Under the pieces are notes generated by a model that saw nothing but the letters and a program-made list of their open reading frames with translations, had not been told where the DNA came from and searched no databases. From positions 124,001-188,000 of the forward strand of contig JACKCR010000010.1 in NCBI GenBank assembly GCA_020633975.1: a stretch of DNA of 64,000 nt. Reading direction: 5' to 3'. Made by a program: the position numbers and the translations under genes. Shown here in pieces: positions 1 to 8,534 of the stretch. Position 1 is the stretch's first letter; every line of letters starts with the position of its first letter. This stretch comes from Candidatus Eiseniibacteriota bacterium. Lineage in GTDB: Bacteria > Eisenbacteria > RBG-16-71-46 > CAIMUX01.

Positions 1-883
1 AGTACAGCATGTGGAAGTCTTCGGCCTCGAGGCTCAGGTTGAAGAGCGACTCCACCACTTCCGCCGGCCGATGAATGTGGGTCCAGGAGACGCCGCCCTC
101 CACTTCCACGAAGTCCAGCAGGTAGTAGCCGATCCGTCCGCCGAGGGCGACAGAGTTGGACTTGCGGTCGTAGGCATATCCACCGGCGTAGCCGGTCAGC
201 GTGAATGCGCCCGTCCGCGAGAAGAGGCGAGGATTCGGGCGCATCTCTAGATGGGAGAGATCCTCGAACTCCTCGCAGAGCGCCGAGTGCACCCAGCCGC
301 TCGTCGTCTCGGAGAGCTCGACGCTGTACCAATCGCCCTTCTTTGCGAGCACTCGGTACTCGGAGCCCTTCGTCACGACCGCAACGATGGCGTACTCGTC
401 TCCCGGCCCGCGGCGAAGCACGTTGTGGTCTCCACCAGTGAGCCGGACCATCGGGATCGCGTATCCCCAGCCGTCGATCAGCCGCGCGGGAGAGGTCGTG
501 ATCTCTTCAGAAGCGACGCTACGCGAATCGTTGGACGTCGAAGCGACGCTGCGCGAACCGTTGGACGTCGAAGTGACGCCGCCGGCCGTCGCGGGAACCG
601 ACGAGGACTCGGAGGAAAGGCGTGACTCGGCCGGAACGTCCCACGAAACCCTGGTCGCACGGACGTTCTGATCGACGTTCTGATCGACGTGCTCATCTGC
701 GCTCGTCCCCACCTCTTGGAACCACTCGACCGGAGCGCCCGTAGTGCCCGAGTCGATCGGGTCGCCCTCTGCGCGGGCGATGCTCCAGGAGTGCACCAAC
801 GCGATCACGAGCGCCGCCAGGCGCAAAGGTGGGACGAGCCTCCATGACCGACCGCACTGACCGCCAAACAGCTCTCTTCGCAA
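1..883 (-). CDS. Exported SH3-domain protein with C-terminal beta-barrel (partial)
   Basis: The reading frame runs off the left edge, so the C-terminus is missing; 294 codons are present. I chose a TTG start at 883-881 because AGGAGGGG lies just upstream and the frame then opens with an Arg-rich stretch and a hydrophobic signal peptide ending near ARAEG. A Ser/Thr-rich linker at about residues 100-125 is built from 30-bp tandem repeats. A bacterial SH3 fold follows at about 145-205 (NVLRRGPG, VLAKKGDW, GWVHSALC), and then strand-rich sequence with alternating aromatics that looks like an outer-membrane barrel. It is the last visible gene of the minus-strand cluster, 29 bp after the next barrel gene. 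Function unknown; a peptidoglycan-binding or anchoring role for the SH3 domain is inference. Confidence 0.7.
   Translation of the reverse strand, partial: MRRELFGGQCGRSWRLVPPLRLAALVIALVHSWSIARAEGDPIDSGTTGAPVEWFQEVGTSADEHVDQNVDQNVRATRVSWDVPAESRLSSESSSVPATAGGVTSTSNGSRSVASTSNDSRSVASEEITTSPARLIDGWGYAIPMVRLTGGDHNVLRRGPGDEYAIVAVVTKGSEYRVLAKKGDWYSVELSETTSGWVHSALCEEFEDLSHLEMRPNPRLFSRTGAFTLTGYAGGYAYDRKSNSVALGGRIGYYLLDFVEVEGGVSWTHIHRPAEVVESLFNLSLEAEDFHMLY
510..581. repeat. 30-bp tandem repeat (about 2.4 copies) in the SH3-protein linker
   Basis: Two near-identical 30-bp units beginning GAAGCGACGCT (510-539, 540-569) are followed by a partial third. They are in frame and encode a repeated Ser/Thr-rich decapeptide between the signal peptide and the SH3 domain. 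A second small array with a 12-bp unit (GACGTTCTGATC) lies at 662-690 in the same gene. Confidence 0.85.
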
Positions 884-912
884 GTCACCCCTCCTTGCAA
901 ACGCACGCATGC

Positions 913-1575
913 TCAGAAGCTCCAACCGAGTTCGGCCCGCGCCGTCCACTCGCCGAACGACTCGTCCTGGAACACGATCAGATCGCCGTCACGATGGGCT
1001 GTCTCCATCTGAAAAACGTGGTGATCGACGAGCGCACCGACGAACACACCTATCGGGAGGCGGTACTGTGTGCCGACTCCGGCGCTGCCGATCCATCCGT
1101 CCACCGGATCGAGCGGAACGTCGATCTCCTCTTGGCTTCCGGACGGGACGAACTGCAACGCTTCGGTCCCGTAGCTCAGCCGCATCCATCCGCCGCTTCC
1201 TTGCCCGTAGAGAGACCACCCGGCTACTTGTACGAGGTCGAACCGGAGCACCGCCTCGGCCGCGACCATCCGCGTGTCGAGGTCGAGCGACAGAACACCG
1301 GGAATCTCGACGGACTGCACGTTCGTCGTCGTCCATCCGCGCGCCCCTACTCCCAAGCGTCCGCGGCCGACGAGAAGCTGCGCCCCGAGGTTGGACTGGT
1401 CGTCCACGCTCCACTGATAGTCGGCGAAGTGCGGGTCGGGGCGCGTCGCCCCTGCGAGCGCCGACAGATCGACGTGGATCGGCAGCAGTGGAGCCGCCAG
1501 GACATCACGCGGACCGAAGGACGACGCGATGATCGTCAACGCCAACGCTGAAAGTCGCATTCCGTTCGTGGACAT
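913..1575 (-). CDS. Outer-membrane beta-barrel protein
   Basis: 220 residues with an N-terminal signal peptide (hydrophobic core LSALALTIIASSF, cleavage near VLAAP). The rest is a run of short amphipathic strands rich in Gly, Trp and Tyr, ending GWSF with the terminal Phe typical of BAM substrates. This length suits an eight-stranded barrel. It starts 11 bp after the lipoprotein gene at 1587-2165, so the two are probably co-transcribed. I recognise no specific family. Barrel nature is inferred from composition and the C-terminal signature, and no function can be assigned. Confidence 0.7.
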   Translation of the reverse strand: MSTNGMRLSALALTIIASSFGPRDVLAAPLLPIHVDLSALAGATRPDPHFADYQWSVDDQSNLGAQLLVGRGRLGVGARGWTTTNVQSVEIPGVLSLDLDTRMVAAEAVLRFDLVQVAGWSLYGQGSGGWMRLSYGTEALQFVPSGSQEEIDVPLDPVDGWIGSAGVGTQYRLPIGVFVGALVDHHVFQMETAHRDGDLIVFQDESFGEWTARAELGWSF

Positions 1576-1586
1576 GGCTTGCTCCC

Positions 1587-2165
1587 TCAGTTGCCTTCGG
1601 CCAGGACGTACGCGCCCGGAAGGATGTGTTCGTGCTCGAAGTCGCGAGCAGTGATGACGACGGACTCGCCGCCTCCCGGCTCGCGAACCTCTTCGACATC
1701 CCCGAAGTAGAAGACTGCGAAGGTCGCACCTCCTGCGGGAGGCACCGGAGTGTCACCGGGGAAGTAGAAGTCGACCTCCTGGATCAGTCGATCGAAGCCG
1801 GTGACGGAACGGCTGGAGCTACCGCTCGGCCCAGTCGACTCGAGCAGCGCCGTGATCTGACGCGTCGTCGCGAGCCGGTCCGCTTCGTCACGTAGATCGA
1901 CATCCTTCGCTCCGAGAGTCTCACTCGAGCGGATCTCCATGATCAGGCTGCCGGTGAGGATGGAGCGGTAGGTGATCCGCCCGCGGACGCGGAGCGCAGG
2001 ATCGTCCGTCTCTGGATCGATCGCGCCAGACTCCACTTCGACGATGTCGAGGCGGGTCCACTGATCCTCGATCTCGGGCGCACCGAGGCACCCCTGGAGG
2101 TGGGGCATGACGAGGAGGCACGCGAGCGCGAGCCATCCTCGCAGATGTCGTGCCGTGGCCTGCAT
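1587..2165 (-). CDS. Lipoprotein of unknown function
   Basis: 192 residues from an ATG at 2165, preceded by AGGAGA nine bases upstream; the frame continues further upstream but without a signal-like sequence. The N-terminus has a hydrophobic core (LALACLLVM) and a lipobox LQGC, so a lipid-anchored protein is expected. The mature part is beta-rich and mentions no catalytic motif I recognise. It lies between the NHL propeller gene and a barrel gene in the same orientation. DUF2271 proteins occur in related DUF4266/DUF3570 loci, but I see no feature that identifies this protein as one. Confidence 0.7.
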   Translation of the reverse strand: MQATARHLRGWLALACLLVMPHLQGCLGAPEIEDQWTRLDIVEVESGAIDPETDDPALRVRGRITYRSILTGSLIMEIRSSETLGAKDVDLRDEADRLATTRQITALLESTGPSGSSSRSVTGFDRLIQEVDFYFPGDTPVPPAGGATFAVFYFGDVEEVREPGGGESVVITARDFEHEHILPGAYVLAEGN

Positions 2166-2340
2166 ACGGAACGATCTCCTGCGTCTGTTTCGTCTCGTCC
2201 GGGAACGCGCCGGGCGCGCGCCCCCGTTCGCTATGTCGAGACAGTGTCGGTCGACTCGAGCCCGACTTCGGCTACTGTCCGGTTCTGCCAAACCGTCGAA
2301 CTGGGCCCGCGGGCGCTGTCGACGGCCGATCGCCGCGCGT

Positions 2341-4011
2341 TCAGCGCAGCCGCACCATCCTCCCCTCCCAATCCCGATCGCCCGCGTGCACGCGATAGAA
2401 GTAGACGCCGGACCCGAGCTCGTTGCCTCGGTCGTCCCTGCCGTCCCACACCACGTCGACCGGACCGCCGGCGTGTTGCTCTACGACCGTGCGCACACGT
2501 CGTCCAGAGAGATCGAAGACCTCGGCTTCCACGAGACCGGACGTCCCGCTCGGGAAGGAGAGGCGTAGAGACACCTGATCGAGGAAGGGATTGGGGAACG
2601 TCCCTTGGAACTGCGCGGTGGTCGTGCCGAACTCCCCGATCCACGCGTTGGTCGTCGCGATGACAGGAGTACGATCGGCATAGGTCGACCGCGCCTCCAC
2701 TACCCATCTCACCGTTCCGTCCGTCGACTCCGACGGCCCGAGCTCGTCCTTCGCGAACGAGACGTCGCGGGCGCCCGCTCGAACGAGGCCGAGATCGCGT
2801 CGAGCGAGTGTGCGTCCAGAGCTGTCCTCGAGGCGCGCTTCGACTCGGGCGGCGTCCGTGAGCACGAACTGCGCACTCAGCGGGGTCTCCTCACGAACGG
2901 TGAGGCCGTCGACATCCACACCCAAGGTCCACGCCTGCACACCGGTATGCTCACCCCACTCCTCGACGAGCAGTCCGCGGCCCTCGGCGGCGCGCGTCTT
3001 GGTTCCATTGCGGTGGTCCGTGGTGGTGACGAACGGCACGTGGAAGCTCCTCGGCCGTGCACTCGCCGTCTCGTCGACCGCGAGGACCTCGAGGTCACTC
3101 GACCACTTGCTCACCCGGCCCTCGAACGGAGCGACGGCGTAGATCTGTCCGAACCGATCCGTCTCGAGCCCTGTCACGAGCGTGCCGTCGTGACGGACTT
3201 CCCGTCCCCACTGGAGCGTGGACCCGTCGTCGACCAGCTCGACCAGGCGACGGTTGTGTGCGTCCGCAACGTAGACTCGATCGCTGCTGTGGTCTCCGTC
3301 TCGACCCACGGCTACGGCCATCGGTCCAGCGAACCGACCGACTCCGCTACCCAGCCCGCCGATCGCACTCGTACGTGCAAAGCCACTTCCTTCAACGCGC
3401 TCGAACCGACTGACCTGGTTCTTCCCCGCTTCGGCGACATAGACCCGGTCGTCCTGGGGATCGAACGGGGTTCCTCCATCCGATACCGCGACTCCGTAGG
3501 GCCGACTGACGCCGGTGATCTCTCCCACCGCGGTCAGCTCGAGACGGTCGAACTCCTGAGACGTCCGCAGTACCAGCACGCGATCGTTTCCGCTGTCGCA
3601 GACGTAGACGTTGCCAGAGTCATCGACCGCGAGGCCACGAGGCGACGCGAGGGGACCGCCGCCACCTTCCGCACCACTCCACGCGGTCACCCTTCCGCTG
3701 CCGGTCGCAGTCACTACGAGACGGTTCCACTCAGGATCCGACACGACGACGAAGTAGCGCGACTCGACATAGGGGAAGACGTCGTAGACGTCGACGTTCC
3801 CTACCACGACGGAGGCGTAGGGCGTTCCGAAGAGCTCCCGCCCCATCTCCTTCTCCGCGACCCCCCGGTCGAACACATGGACACCCAGCTCCGGAGCCAC
3901 GTCCTCGGACTCGAACGTCGCAGCCCAACCCGTAGAAGGCAGACATGCGACGAGGAGGGCAAGGAACGAGCTCGCGACGAGCGGCGTGGGGCTCAGAGTG
4001 TGGCTCTGCAT
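2341..4011 (-). CDS. Secreted NHL-repeat beta-propeller with C-terminal FlgD-like sorting domain
   Basis: 556 residues from ATG 4011, preceded by GAGGAG at a good distance. After the signal peptide, repeated blades of the type RGLAVDDSGNVYVCDSGNDRV appear at about residues 120-330, the signature of NHL propellers. The last about 85 residues (from FPNPF) form the FlgD-Ig / type-A sorting fold: DLSGRRVRTV, WDGRDDRGNELGSGVYFYR. Such domains direct surface export in FCB-group bacteria. The start is 10 bp after the stop of the DUF3570 gene, suggesting one operon. A binding or scaffolding role on the cell surface is likely; the ligand is unknown. Confidence 0.85.
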   Translation of the reverse strand: MQSHTLSPTPLVASSFLALLVACLPSTGWAATFESEDVAPELGVHVFDRGVAEKEMGRELFGTPYASVVVGNVDVYDVFPYVESRYFVVVSDPEWNRLVVTATGSGRVTAWSGAEGGGGPLASPRGLAVDDSGNVYVCDSGNDRVLVLRTSQEFDRLELTAVGEITGVSRPYGVAVSDGGTPFDPQDDRVYVAEAGKNQVSRFERVEGSGFARTSAIGGLGSGVGRFAGPMAVAVGRDGDHSSDRVYVADAHNRRLVELVDDGSTLQWGREVRHDGTLVTGLETDRFGQIYAVAPFEGRVSKWSSDLEVLAVDETASARPRSFHVPFVTTTDHRNGTKTRAAEGRGLLVEEWGEHTGVQAWTLGVDVDGLTVREETPLSAQFVLTDAARVEARLEDSSGRTLARRDLGLVRAGARDVSFAKDELGPSESTDGTVRWVVEARSTYADRTPVIATTNAWIGEFGTTTAQFQGTFPNPFLDQVSLRLSFPSGTSGLVEAEVFDLSGRRVRTVVEQHAGGPVDVVWDGRDDRGNELGSGVYFYRVHAGDRDWEGRMVRLR

Positions 4012-4021
4012 CGTCGTCTCC

Positions 4022-5182
4022 TCAGAACTCGAAGTGAAGCCCGCTCTCGAACACGTTGGCCGAGAAGTTGGCATCGTTGAAGTAGCGCTCGTATCCGAAT
4101 CCGATCTCGAAGGACGAGAGCCAGCGTGATTGGGGCGCGAAGACCCCGAGGTCCAGATCGAGTCGCGACCCGAAGAGATGCGAGGTCATGTCCCGCATCC
4201 GATAGTCCCCCGTGCGGTACCCGTCGATTCCGTCCGCCGTCTCGTACTCGGCCCGATAGAAGTCGGCTGCGGTCTGGCGGTAGTAGCGATAGCGATAGCG
4301 AACATCGACCCACTCACCGACGTGCTGATGGAGCTTCGCTCCCATCTCGTGCGAGTCGATCCCCCAGTCGTCCGCGTAGTAGCGATAGGCGAGCTTCACG
4401 CTCGACCCGTTCGACACGTACTGATTCACGCGGACGAAGAGATCGCGACGGAGCCGCTCGTCAGGATGGAGCTCCGGCTCCGGTCCGCCCCCTGCGTAGA
4501 CGTTGCGGTACGGATTGTGCTGGAGCCCTTCGACCTTGTTCATCTCCGCTCCGACGCGAAGCAGCGTCGTGGGCGTGAGCACTCGCGTGACGACGAAGTG
4601 GCCGTGCGTCGTGTTTCGGTGGTCATCCGGAGTCGACGTATCCGCGTCCTGGAGCGGCTCGATCCGATCCCAGCCGTAGCTCACCCCTCCCGTGAGGACG
4701 AGGTTCTCTCGATCCATCTTCAGGCTGTACTCCACCGCGGCCTGCTGCGCGAAGTAGTCCGACTCGGTCGACACGTAGTAGCCGAGGTCGAGACCGCGGT
4801 AGGCAGCGGCCGCCTGGACTTCGTTTCGAACCTTGGTGAAGTCCTCGAACGCATCGGCTCCCTGGATCGGGCGGCTCGCAGTCGTCACGGCATCGATGGC
4901 GTCATCGCTGCCAGGAGGGGCCTCGACAGCGGGAATCGTCACCGCTTCGTGATTCACGTGCACGGAGACGTCGACATCGTTCTCGAGCGCGACATCGTAG
5001 AACCCATAGTGGGATACGACGTGGACCCGATCCGCGTCCGCGAAGAAGCGGAAGAGGTACTGCGCGTTCTGGTCCTCGCTCTCCATCCCGAGCAGGTCCG
5101 CTCGGGACGAAGAGGGGCACGCCGCCAGAAGCAGCGCTCCCAGCGTGGCGAGACCAGTCGATGTCGTCCTCGTCAGTTGCAA
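4022..5182 (-). CDS. DUF3570 family outer-membrane protein
   Basis: 386 residues. I chose the TTG at 5182 because GGAGG precedes it and it begins a signal peptide (LATLGALLLAAC). The mature protein resembles DUF3570: an early F.ADADRVHV... strand, a YGWDRI segment, long alternating Tyr/Arg strands and a terminal HFEF. DUF3570 proteins are predicted barrels usually encoded beside DUF4266 and thioredoxin-like genes, often with ApbE flavin transferases. Here the start overlaps the DUF4266 stop by 10 bases, indicating translational coupling. It may be the porin part of an outer-membrane redox conduit; that is inference. Confidence 0.85.
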   Translation of the reverse strand: MQLTRTTSTGLATLGALLLAACPSSSRADLLGMESEDQNAQYLFRFFADADRVHVVSHYGFYDVALENDVDVSVHVNHEAVTIPAVEAPPGSDDAIDAVTTASRPIQGADAFEDFTKVRNEVQAAAAYRGLDLGYYVSTESDYFAQQAAVEYSLKMDRENLVLTGGVSYGWDRIEPLQDADTSTPDDHRNTTHGHFVVTRVLTPTTLLRVGAEMNKVEGLQHNPYRNVYAGGGPEPELHPDERLRRDLFVRVNQYVSNGSSVKLAYRYYADDWGIDSHEMGAKLHQHVGEWVDVRYRYRYYRQTAADFYRAEYETADGIDGYRTGDYRMRDMTSHLFGSRLDLDLGVFAPQSRWLSSFEIGFGYERYFNDANFSANVFESGLHFEF

Positions 5183-5415
5183 GCACAGCCTCCACCGGCC
5201 CCACCGACACCGCCGGTCGAGCCTTCGCGAGCTTCGAGCCACTTCACTTCGCGTGCTTCCTCCGGAGACTCGGCGTCGAGCGAGAGGATTCGATCCGCCA
5301 GATGCTCCTTCTCGTACGCGGCGACGCTCGCACAGCCGGAAAGGATCGTGCCGAGAATGATCACGCCTGCGACGAGCACCATTCCGATTCCGATCGCACC
5401 GCCAACCGAACGCAT
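5173..5415 (-). CDS. DUF4266 small lipoprotein
   Basis: 80 residues from ATG 5415 (GGGGAG six bases upstream); another ATG at 5460 would add a basic 15-residue leader. The N-terminus is a hydrophobic segment with lipobox LSGC. The mature part is short, carries EHLADRIL and REGSTGG, and ends in a Gly-rich tail with two cysteines, GGGCACN. This organisation and the Cys-x-Cys-Asn terminus are characteristic of DUF4266. Such genes sit next to DUF3570 and TlpA-like genes in other phyla, as here. The terminal cysteines could bind metal, carry a cofactor or form disulfides with the neighbouring TlpA; none of this is proven. Confidence 0.85.
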   Translation of the reverse strand: MRSVGGAIGIGMVLVAGVIILGTILSGCASVAAYEKEHLADRILSLDAESPEEAREVKWLEAREGSTGGVGGAGGGCACN

Positions 5416-5529
5416 CTTCGACTCCCCTTTCCTCTTGAATCTCCGCCTGCCCTTGGACATCGCCTCCCATCTCCTTCCGGAGCTGTCCCTAGCTCCACTC
5501 GACTCCGTTCCGGAGCCTTCCCCCATTTC

Positions 5530-6090
5530 TTAGTGACTAGCCACCGCACCCTTCGACTGGACGAGCCCGACGAGGTGCGCACGCAGTCTCGCCAACTCCT
5601 CCTCGCTCGAGCCGGTGGTGGCAAACGTGACCCGGCCCTGCCGGTCGACGACGAACGTGCTCGGAATACTCGGCAAAGCCAGGGACTCCGCGAGCCCTTC
5701 CGGACCGTCCAAGAACACCGGCAGATGAATCTCCTGCTGCTCGACAAAGCGACGCGCCTTGGCTGGGTCGCTATCGATCGAGATCGCCGCGAAGCGAACG
5801 CCACGCGGGCCGAGTTCGGCGGCGAGGTCGTCGAGGAGCGGAAGCTCTTTCTTGCACGGCGCACACCAACTCGCCCAGAAGTGGATGACGGAGGCCGGAG
5901 CCGCGGCGGGCACGATACGTCCCGTCCTTCCTTCCAGCGTGGTCAGGTTGTGCGTCTCGAGCAGATCCGGGAGCTGCGCACCCGGCGTCGCTTTGGCGAC
6001 CGACACCGTTGCGATCGGACCGACGGCCACCAATGCAATCGCGACAAGAGCTACCGCAACACCGACCAGGCGATTCCTATGCATCCTCAT
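5530..6090 (-). CDS. TlpA/ResA-type membrane-anchored thioredoxin
   Basis: 186 residues from ATG 6090, which begins a basic and then hydrophobic anchor or signal (about residues 6-30). An in-frame ATG at 6165 overlaps the upstream stop as ATGA but would add an implausible 25-residue cytoplasmic leader. The thioredoxin fold carries WCAPC at residues 75-79, a SIDSD segment and a cis-Pro loop (SIPSTFVVD). TlpA/ResA proteins reduce disulfides outside the cytoplasm, classically in apocytochrome c maturation. With haem proteins upstream and a Cys-tailed DUF4266 protein downstream, its substrates are probably those neighbours. Confidence 0.88.
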   Translation of the reverse strand: MRMHRNRLVGVAVALVAIALVAVGPIATVSVAKATPGAQLPDLLETHNLTTLEGRTGRIVPAAAPASVIHFWASWCAPCKKELPLLDDLAAELGPRGVRFAAISIDSDPAKARRFVEQQEIHLPVFLDGPEGLAESLALPSIPSTFVVDRQGRVTFATTGSSEEELARLRAHLVGLVQSKGAVASH

Positions 6091-6161
6091 CGTCCTTGCT
6101 TCCCCCCGAAGCCTTCCGATCCGTTCACGAGTCCATCGACCCACCAGGTCGCCGAGACGAC

Positions 6162-8303
6162 TCATCGGTACTGCCCGCCGAGGAGTACCCACAGGTTGAA
6201 GGTCTCCTTCTCGTCCGCCGTGAGTGCAAACTCGCCGTCCGGATGCGGGCCCGAGGCCGCAGCGTCTCCGAGCCCGAGTACGGAGTCGATGAGGAGCGAG
6301 CGGCGCGGGAAGGCCGGCGTCATGACGTCGGGCCGCTCCGGCTCCTCATCGGTCGGTCCCTCGACCAGGTTGATGTAGGCCATCGGGAAGACGCGCCCCA
6401 TCTCGGTCGTATCCGCGAGTGCACGCAGATCGAGCAGAGCCGGCGCCGGGATGGTGTCGGTCACCGTGTACCAAACGCTGTCCGGAAGGTCCGCCTCGGA
6501 GAGCTCCTCTCGGTCGACGAAGATCGGCGTGTGGCAGGTGACGCACTTCGACTCGACGATCGGCGCGATGTCGTTCTCGAAGTTGATGACGCGTGCTTCC
6601 GCGACCGGAATGTTGAGGTCGAACGGCTCGACGTTCCGCGCCATCGGGTTCGCGTTCGTCGGGAAGGGGCCGCCGGGAACGCGGTCCTCGTGACATCCGG
6701 TGCAGCGATCGAACTCCTCGCCAGGGCGCACGTAGAGCCAGGTGCGCTTGACGACGAATCCCCGGTTCTCGTCGTCGAGGGTCGCGAACGAGATCGGCGT
6801 GTCCGCCGGCACCTTGATCCGGAAGGAACCATCGGGCTCGACCGGCGCATACCCGAGGAATGCGCGCTTCTCGAACTCGGTGAGACTGATGTCGTTCGCC
6901 TCTCCCGGGGCCGTCGGCCGCGCGGCCATCACCGCGATCCGGTCGACCTGATCGACTCCACGCTGAGGGATCTCCTGCCCGTCGTGCGGTCCGCGGTTGA
7001 AGACGTCCTGAGCCAGGAAGATGCCGTAGTCCTTCGAGTAGTCGACTGTCGACTCGATGACCGGCGGCTTCTCACGCGGCGCGATGAGCTGCGCGTCGTA
7101 CTCGTTCGCGTTCGGATCGTTGTAGAGGAAGGTGAGGTCGGTCGGCGTGAAGGTGGCCGGCTCGTCGATCGTGCCTTCGCCTTCCTGGGCGATGGTGAAC
7201 GTGTAGAGACCGTAGTCGACTTGATCGTCCTCGGCCGCCGGGAGAGTGTAGGAGACCACGAACCGGTTGCCGCCCAGGGGGAACGGATACTTGAACGCTC
7301 CGTAAGGCCACGGCGCGCCGCTCGTGTTGACGTCCGGGGTCAGCGTATCCCAATGGAGGTGACCACCCGCGAGAACGGGGTCGGCCGGGCCCTGTTCCGG
7401 CTTCAGCACCGCGATCGGGCCCGCGTCCTCGTTGATCCGAGTCGACTCGATCGCGATGATCCGGCCATCCGGCATCGGCTGCGCGTGGAAGAAGTTCCGT
7501 CCATGCGGTCCGAAGTTGTGGAACGTCCCCGTGCCGTCCGGATTCGTGAAGAAGAGCGGAAAGCGGTTCATCGTCCCGAAGTGCTCCCACCGGGTGTAGA
7601 GAATCTGCCCGTTGGGAAGGAGAGCCGGGTCGAAGTCGTCTGACTGGTTGTAGCTCAGCCGCTCGATTCCGCTCCCGTCCATCTCGCATCTATATAGATG
7701 CTCCGCCGGCGAGTGATTGTACTCGTCCATCTCCCCATCGCGGTTGCTCGTGAAGAGGATGGTGTCGTCCGGCATGTAAACGGGATCGAAGTCGTCCCCG
7801 CCACCCGAAGTGACCTGACGGAGATTCTCCCCGGTGACGTCGATCTCGTAGATGTTCCGGTAGCGCGAATCCGACTGCTTCATCGAGAAGAGGATCCGCT
7901 CCCCATCGAAGGAGACACACGGATCGGAAACGCTCGCGCCGACGAAGTTCGTGATCGGCGTGACCTCCCCGTCGGGCGAGATCGGCGACAGCTTGTAGAG
8001 GTTTCCGGTCGCGCGCGAACGGTTGAGAGTCTCCTCGCCTTCCGTCTTCACGAAGACGAGCGCTTCGGTGGAGTCCTCCTGCTGGATGAGGTCGTCCGGC
8101 GCGCTCTCCCTGCACCCGACCATCCCACTCAGAAGTCCCGTCCCGGCGAAGAGAGCCGAGAGGAAATACGCACGGACGGAAGAACGCGCGAGGAGAGACG
8201 CACGCACGGAAGAGCGCGCGAGGAAGCCGGAGCTTCGGCTCGTCTTCCGGAAGTCACCCCCCCGGGTGTTCACCGCTCGGACGTAGCGCATGGAATGGCG
8301 CAT
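6162..8303 (-). CDS. TolB-propeller lipoprotein with two c-type haem sites, hydrazine synthase alpha-like
   Basis: 713 residues from ATG 8303 (AAGGAG ten bases upstream). The long leader contains a tandem-repeated stretch and ends in lipobox MVGC. Residues about 90-330 form TolB/PD40 blades (ILFSMKQSDSRYRNIYEID, DDTILFTSNRDGEMDEY). Two CxxCH motifs follow, CTGCH near residue 533 and CVTCH near 586, within the C-terminal domain. This propeller plus C-terminal haem layout is the one seen in the alpha subunit of hydrazine synthase and in its many uncharacterised homologues. Hydrazine synthesis itself is unlikely without beta and gamma subunits. It probably acts as an extracellular electron carrier or oxidoreductase. 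Confidence 0.8.
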   Translation of the reverse strand: MRHSMRYVRAVNTRGGDFRKTSRSSGFLARSSVRASLLARSSVRAYFLSALFAGTGLLSGMVGCRESAPDDLIQQEDSTEALVFVKTEGEETLNRSRATGNLYKLSPISPDGEVTPITNFVGASVSDPCVSFDGERILFSMKQSDSRYRNIYEIDVTGENLRQVTSGGGDDFDPVYMPDDTILFTSNRDGEMDEYNHSPAEHLYRCEMDGSGIERLSYNQSDDFDPALLPNGQILYTRWEHFGTMNRFPLFFTNPDGTGTFHNFGPHGRNFFHAQPMPDGRIIAIESTRINEDAGPIAVLKPEQGPADPVLAGGHLHWDTLTPDVNTSGAPWPYGAFKYPFPLGGNRFVVSYTLPAAEDDQVDYGLYTFTIAQEGEGTIDEPATFTPTDLTFLYNDPNANEYDAQLIAPREKPPVIESTVDYSKDYGIFLAQDVFNRGPHDGQEIPQRGVDQVDRIAVMAARPTAPGEANDISLTEFEKRAFLGYAPVEPDGSFRIKVPADTPISFATLDDENRGFVVKRTWLYVRPGEEFDRCTGCHEDRVPGGPFPTNANPMARNVEPFDLNIPVAEARVINFENDIAPIVESKCVTCHTPIFVDREELSEADLPDSVWYTVTDTIPAPALLDLRALADTTEMGRVFPMAYINLVEGPTDEEPERPDVMTPAFPRRSLLIDSVLGLGDAAASGPHPDGEFALTADEKETFNLWVLLGGQYR
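8161..8230. repeat. 30-bp tandem repeat in a signal-peptide region
   Basis: Two 30-bp units (8161-8190, 8191-8220) plus a partial third share GAACGCGCGAGGA-type cores. They encode the repeated LARSSVRA stretch just before the hydrophobic segment of the haem lipoprotein at 6162-8303. The period is a multiple of three, so copy-number change would preserve the frame. Confidence 0.85.
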
Positions 8304-8534
8304 GGATGACACGCTCCTTCGTCGTTCCGGCCCCGTCCCCTTCGTGGCCCGAATGAGTCCTCTACTCGACTGTTCTGTGTCGCGGCGCGGCCGCAGAGTC
8401 CTGGGCCCGGACATCCTGTCCGAGGCCTCGTTTCGTTCGCTCACTGCATTCGGCTACGAGCCCCGTGCGCGTGCTGCCGATTTCGTCATGTGGCCAAGCG
8501 CCCACACGCGTCCTCGACCCGTCACGCCCAGTAG

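Noticed and set aside
6162-8303. Calling the haem propeller a true hydrazine synthase subunit
   Set aside because: No beta or gamma subunit, hydrazine dehydrogenase or other anammox gene is nearby; only the fold-level resemblance is supported.
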